Assembly: GCA_964395915.1 (NCBI GenBank)
Contig: CAYNDB010000105.1
Location: 1-8,676, forward strand
From: CAYNDB01 sp964395915
Lineage (GTDB): Bacteria > Nitrospinota_A > UBA7883 > JAJRTC01
DNA: 8,676 bases
Reading direction: 5' to 3'
Shown here: positions 6,687 through 8,676 of the stretch, in pieces
Numbering within the stretch: the first letter of the stretch is position 1
How the letters are laid out: each line of letters begins with the position of its first letter
Program-made: the position numbers and the translations under genes
The notes under the pieces: model-generated
Seen by the model: the letters and a program-made list of their open reading frames with translations, nothing else
Database searches by the model: none
What the model was told of the DNA's origin: nothing

Positions 6687-7949
6687 TCAGTTGTAGCGTG
6701 ACGCGCTGGTTCTACGGAAATTGTTTCGTTTGCGGGACTTGGATTTGCTGTTCCAGGAATTTCTTCCGGGGAAAGCGCCGCCCCTCGATTTCGCCTTTGC
6801 CGCCTGCTCCGAATGGAACGGATGCTCCTTATCGACAGGAAGGGAGGTCTTGATGGTTCTCTCAATCGCCCCGAGGAAAGCGCGTTCGCTTCCATCGCAA
6901 AAAGAGATCGCAATACCATCCGCTCCAGCGCGGGCGGTCCGCCCTACTCTGTGAATATAACTCTCCGGCTCGTTTGGCATTTCGTAATTAATGACATGCG
7001 TAACGCCCTTTATATCTATTCCTCTGGAAGCGACATCAGTCGCGACAAGAACCCTCGCCCGGCCATCGGTGAAATTCTTAAGCGCCTTCGTCCGCGCGCC
7101 CTGCGATTTGTTACCGTGAATCGCCTCGGCCTTCACCCTCTTTCGGTTCAGCTTTTCGGTGATTTTGTTAGCTTCATGTTTGGTTCTCGTAAAAATCAAT
7201 GCGCGGTTTATCCCCGCGTCCTCCAGTAAAGAGAAAAGTAAGGCTTCCTTGTCGCCTCTCTCAACGAATAAAACCTTCTGATCCACTCCCTCGGCAGTCG
7301 ATGAAAGCTGATTGATTTTCACCAGCGCCGGATTTTTTAGCAATGTTCTGGTAAGCTGTTTGACTCCAGCGGGCATCGTCGCCGAGAAAAAGAGTGTCTG
7401 ATGTTTTTCGGGAAGTTCCGCGATTATCTTATTGATATCGATGATAAAACCCATATCGAGCATTCGGTCCGCCTCGTCGAGCGTAAAAAATTCGACCCTG
7501 TCCAGATAGACAATCCCCTGGTTCACTAAATCCAGAAGTCTTCCGGGCGTTGCGACGAGGACATCGACGCCACGCGCCAGCGCGCGCGCTTGTGGACCGA
7601 TGCCAACCCCGCCGTAAACAACAGTGTGGGAAATTTTCAGATACCTTCCGTATATCTTGAAACTCCTGCTTATCTGATCGGCCAGCTCCCTTGTGGGAGT
7701 AAGGATCAGCGCGCGCGGAGATTTCTTCTTGCTGCCAGGCTTCCCTTTTGCCAGGTGTTGAAGAATGGGAAGCGCAAACGCGGCGGTTTTACCCGTTCCG
7801 GTCTGGGCGGATCCCAGCACGTCTCGCCCTTCCAACAGGAATGGAATCGCCTCAGCCTGAATTGGCGTCGGCTTTTCGTATTTTTCATCACGCAACGCGC
7901 GATTTATAGGCTCAATAAGGCCCAGTTCTTCAAAAGATGTAATTGACAT
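6687..7949 (-). CDS. DEAD-box ATP-dependent RNA helicase (RhlE-like)
   Basis: The 420-residue protein has all core motifs in order: Q motif (PTPIQ, 27-31), motif I AQTGTGKT (48-55), Ia PTRELA (85-90), TPGRL (134-138), II DEAD (158-161), III SAT (189-191), IV LIFTRTK (251-257), V ATDVASRGID (303-312) and VI HRVGRTARAG (333-342). The short tail after about residue 375 is rich in Lys, Arg, Ser and Asn, as in RhlE-type helicases that bind structured RNA. It probably unwinds RNA during ribosome assembly or mRNA turnover in the cytoplasm. It lies 89 nt downstream of an RRM gene on the same strand, a pairing typical of cold- or stress-related RNA metabolism. The ribosome binding site before the ATG is weak (AAAGA). 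RhlE is the best subfamily guess from length and tail; other DEAD-box subfamilies are not excluded. Confidence 0.95.
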   Translation of the reverse strand: MSITSFEELGLIEPINRALRDEKYEKPTPIQAEAIPFLLEGRDVLGSAQTGTGKTAAFALPILQHLAKGKPGSKKKSPRALILTPTRELADQISRSFKIYGRYLKISHTVVYGGVGIGPQARALARGVDVLVATPGRLLDLVNQGIVYLDRVEFFTLDEADRMLDMGFIIDINKIIAELPEKHQTLFFSATMPAGVKQLTRTLLKNPALVKINQLSSTAEGVDQKVLFVERGDKEALLFSLLEDAGINRALIFTRTKHEANKITEKLNRKRVKAEAIHGNKSQGARTKALKNFTDGRARVLVATDVASRGIDIKGVTHVINYEMPNEPESYIHRVGRTARAGADGIAISFCDGSERAFLGAIERTIKTSLPVDKEHPFHSEQAAKAKSRGGAFPGRNSWNSKSKSRKRNNFRRTSASRYN

Positions 7950-7992
7950 TTATTGTTCTTTCATACTTATAGATGGAGTGTCGAACAATGCC

Positions 7993-8009
7993 CGGACGGA
8001 GACCGCCCG
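7993..8009 (-). other. GC-rich hairpin between the RRM and helicase genes
   Basis: On the minus strand CGGGCGG (8003-8009) pairs with CCGTCCG (7993-7999) over a 3-nt loop, giving seven pairs including one G-U in RNA. No T-tract follows, so it is not a typical terminator. It sits in the 89-nt spacer 29 nt past the RRM stop and could cap and stabilise the RRM part of a processed transcript or cause partial read-through. Confidence 0.45.
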
Positions 8010-8038
8010 TTATACCGCCAACACTAATGAAGTTGCTT

Positions 8039-8302
8039 TTAGTAACGCCTTGGGGATCGCGGTTTGCGCTCTTCCGCCTGGTTTACTTTAATGCTACGGC
8101 CCTGGAGATCCATTCCGTTAAGCGCTTTGATCGCTGAATCGGCTTCGGAATTATCCATCTCGACAAAGCCGAACCCGCGGGAGCGACCTGTTTCGCGGTC
8201 AGTTATCAACCGAAGTGAATTTACGGTCCCATGTTCTTCAAATAGATCACGTAATTCGGTTTCCGTGACAGCAAAGGCGAGATTGCCTACAAAAATATTC
8301 AT
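8039..8302 (-). CDS. RRM-domain RNA-binding protein
   Basis: This 87-residue protein is essentially one RNA recognition motif. RNP2 is IFVGNL (3-8) and RNP1 is RGFGFVEM (42-49), including the aromatic residues F4, F44 and F46 expected to stack on RNA bases. A short basic tail (ERKPRSPRRY, 78-87) would add nonspecific affinity. Bacterial single-RRM proteins of this size are known from cyanobacteria and many proteobacteria, where several are cold-inducible. The start ATG is preceded by AAGGA (complement of 8315-8319) at a longish 12-nt spacing; no other start keeps the RNP2 strand intact. It is followed on the same strand by a DEAD-box helicase, so the pair probably acts on RNA structure together. 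Confidence 0.95.
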   Translation of the reverse strand: MNIFVGNLAFAVTETELRDLFEEHGTVNSLRLITDRETGRSRGFGFVEMDNSEADSAIKALNGMDLQGRSIKVNQAEERKPRSPRRY

Positions 8303-8646
8303 AGTCGTTTTTAGTCCTTAATAGTAAAATGTTTGGGCTCTGGATCAGGTTAATATGATCTCTGGCTGTGTACCAAGTCTTGGAGAGAAAATATGAGGCG
8401 GGTAAATCGCATCTGTTTCAGCCAAAATTCAGCATATAATTGCTAACGAAGCAATAATAGCGCTTTTTAGGAGAATGTCCAGTTATAGTTTCATCTGGAA
8501 TTTTCAATACTCATTTGCGCCTATGATTTTCGCCCGTTTTTGGTTATATAAACGCATATGAATCAGGCTATTCCGGCATAGAGGCCATTACGGCAAAAAT
8601 CGTGATGTTTAATCTCATTCGTTAATTATAATTATATGCCAGATAT
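8303..8646. other. Intergenic region between tRNA and RRM gene, 344 bp
   Basis: The region is AT-rich. It contains the minus-strand promoter (8454-8481) and the RRM leader. The leader holds two small inverted repeats, CCAAG-T-CTTGG (8373-8383) and GATCA/TGATC (8343-8347 with 8356-8360). No open reading frame with a ribosome binding site, no integrase remnant and no recognised riboswitch were found. The part from 8482 to 8646 shows no feature I can name. Confidence 0.55.
8454..8481 (-). promoter_or_regulatory. Sigma70-type promoter for the RRM-helicase unit
   Basis: On the minus strand TGGACA (8476-8481, 5 of 6 consensus matches) is separated by 16 nt from TATTAT (8454-8459, 5 of 6 matches). 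Transcription would start near 8447, giving an RRM leader of about 145 nt. Leaders of such length are common on cold-shock mRNAs. Confidence 0.55.
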
Positions 8647-8676
8647 TGGCGCGCCCGGCAGGATTCGAACCTGCGG
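8647..8676 (-). tRNA. 3' end of a tRNA, probably tRNA-Arg (partial)
   Basis: Read on the minus strand, the edge of the window gives a T-stem GCAGG (8674-8670), T-loop TTCGAAT (8669-8663), closing CCTGC (8662-8658), 3' acceptor strand CGGGCGC (8657-8651), discriminator G (8650) and an encoded CCA (8649-8647). The matching 5' acceptor GCGCCCG and discriminator G are typical of bacterial tRNA-Arg, but the anticodon lies outside the window, so the identity is an inference. Confidence 0.9.

Noticed and set aside
1763..8676. tRNA-anchored genomic island carrying the GRE operon
   Set aside because: The window has a tRNA end, but no integrase, no repeated tRNA 3' fragment acting as an att site and no obvious compositional break; housekeeping-type genes lie between the tRNA and the operon.

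Overview
The window looks like chromosomal DNA of an anaerobic Gram-negative bacterium. A signal-peptide-bearing, barrel-like envelope protein points to an outer membrane. An oxygen-sensitive glycyl radical enzyme with its radical-SAM activase points to anaerobic metabolism. The mix resembles Desulfobacterota (former Deltaproteobacteria), but this is an impression from gene content, not a phylogenetic result.

Layout: (1) Bases 1-78 are the 3' end of a plus-strand gene of unknown identity. (2) A minus-strand gene (150-1238) encodes an exported protein, probably an outer-membrane beta-barrel, with a good sigma70-type promoter at 1358-1386. (3) A 524-bp divergent intergenic region follows. (4) A tight four-gene plus-strand operon (1763-6624) is the most interesting part: a DUF6765-type protein, a glycyl radical enzyme (GRE), a cysteine-free 143-residue protein with SCP2-like features, and a GRE-activating radical-SAM enzyme. 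The gaps are 9 nt, 3 nt and a 1-nt overlap. (5) A convergent minus-strand pair, an RRM RNA-binding protein (8039-8302) and a DEAD-box RNA helicase (6687-7949), ends at a hairpin/T-tract terminator at 6636-6673. A promoter at 8454-8481 would give the RRM gene a leader of about 145 nt. (6) The 3' end of a tRNA gene, probably tRNA-Arg, enters at the right edge on the minus strand.

How the operon may work: the radical-SAM protein would install a glycyl radical on Gly788 of the GRE, which passes it to Cys452 to open a radical reaction on an unknown substrate. The GCVE active-site signature places the enzyme with eliminase/lyase/decarboxylase-type GREs and not with pyruvate formate-lyase. However, the position that should hold the diol-binding Asp of glycerol dehydratase is in a run of four serines, so the substrate is probably not a simple diol. 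The two extra genes are unusual partners for a GRE. The DUF6765 protein shows a His/Asp/Glu pattern reminiscent of zinc-dependent phospholipase C and P1 nuclease. The small protein resembles a sterol-carrier/lipid-binding fold. Together they suggest, as inference only, a GRE system acting on a lipid-like, hydrophobic or phospho-ester-derived substrate.
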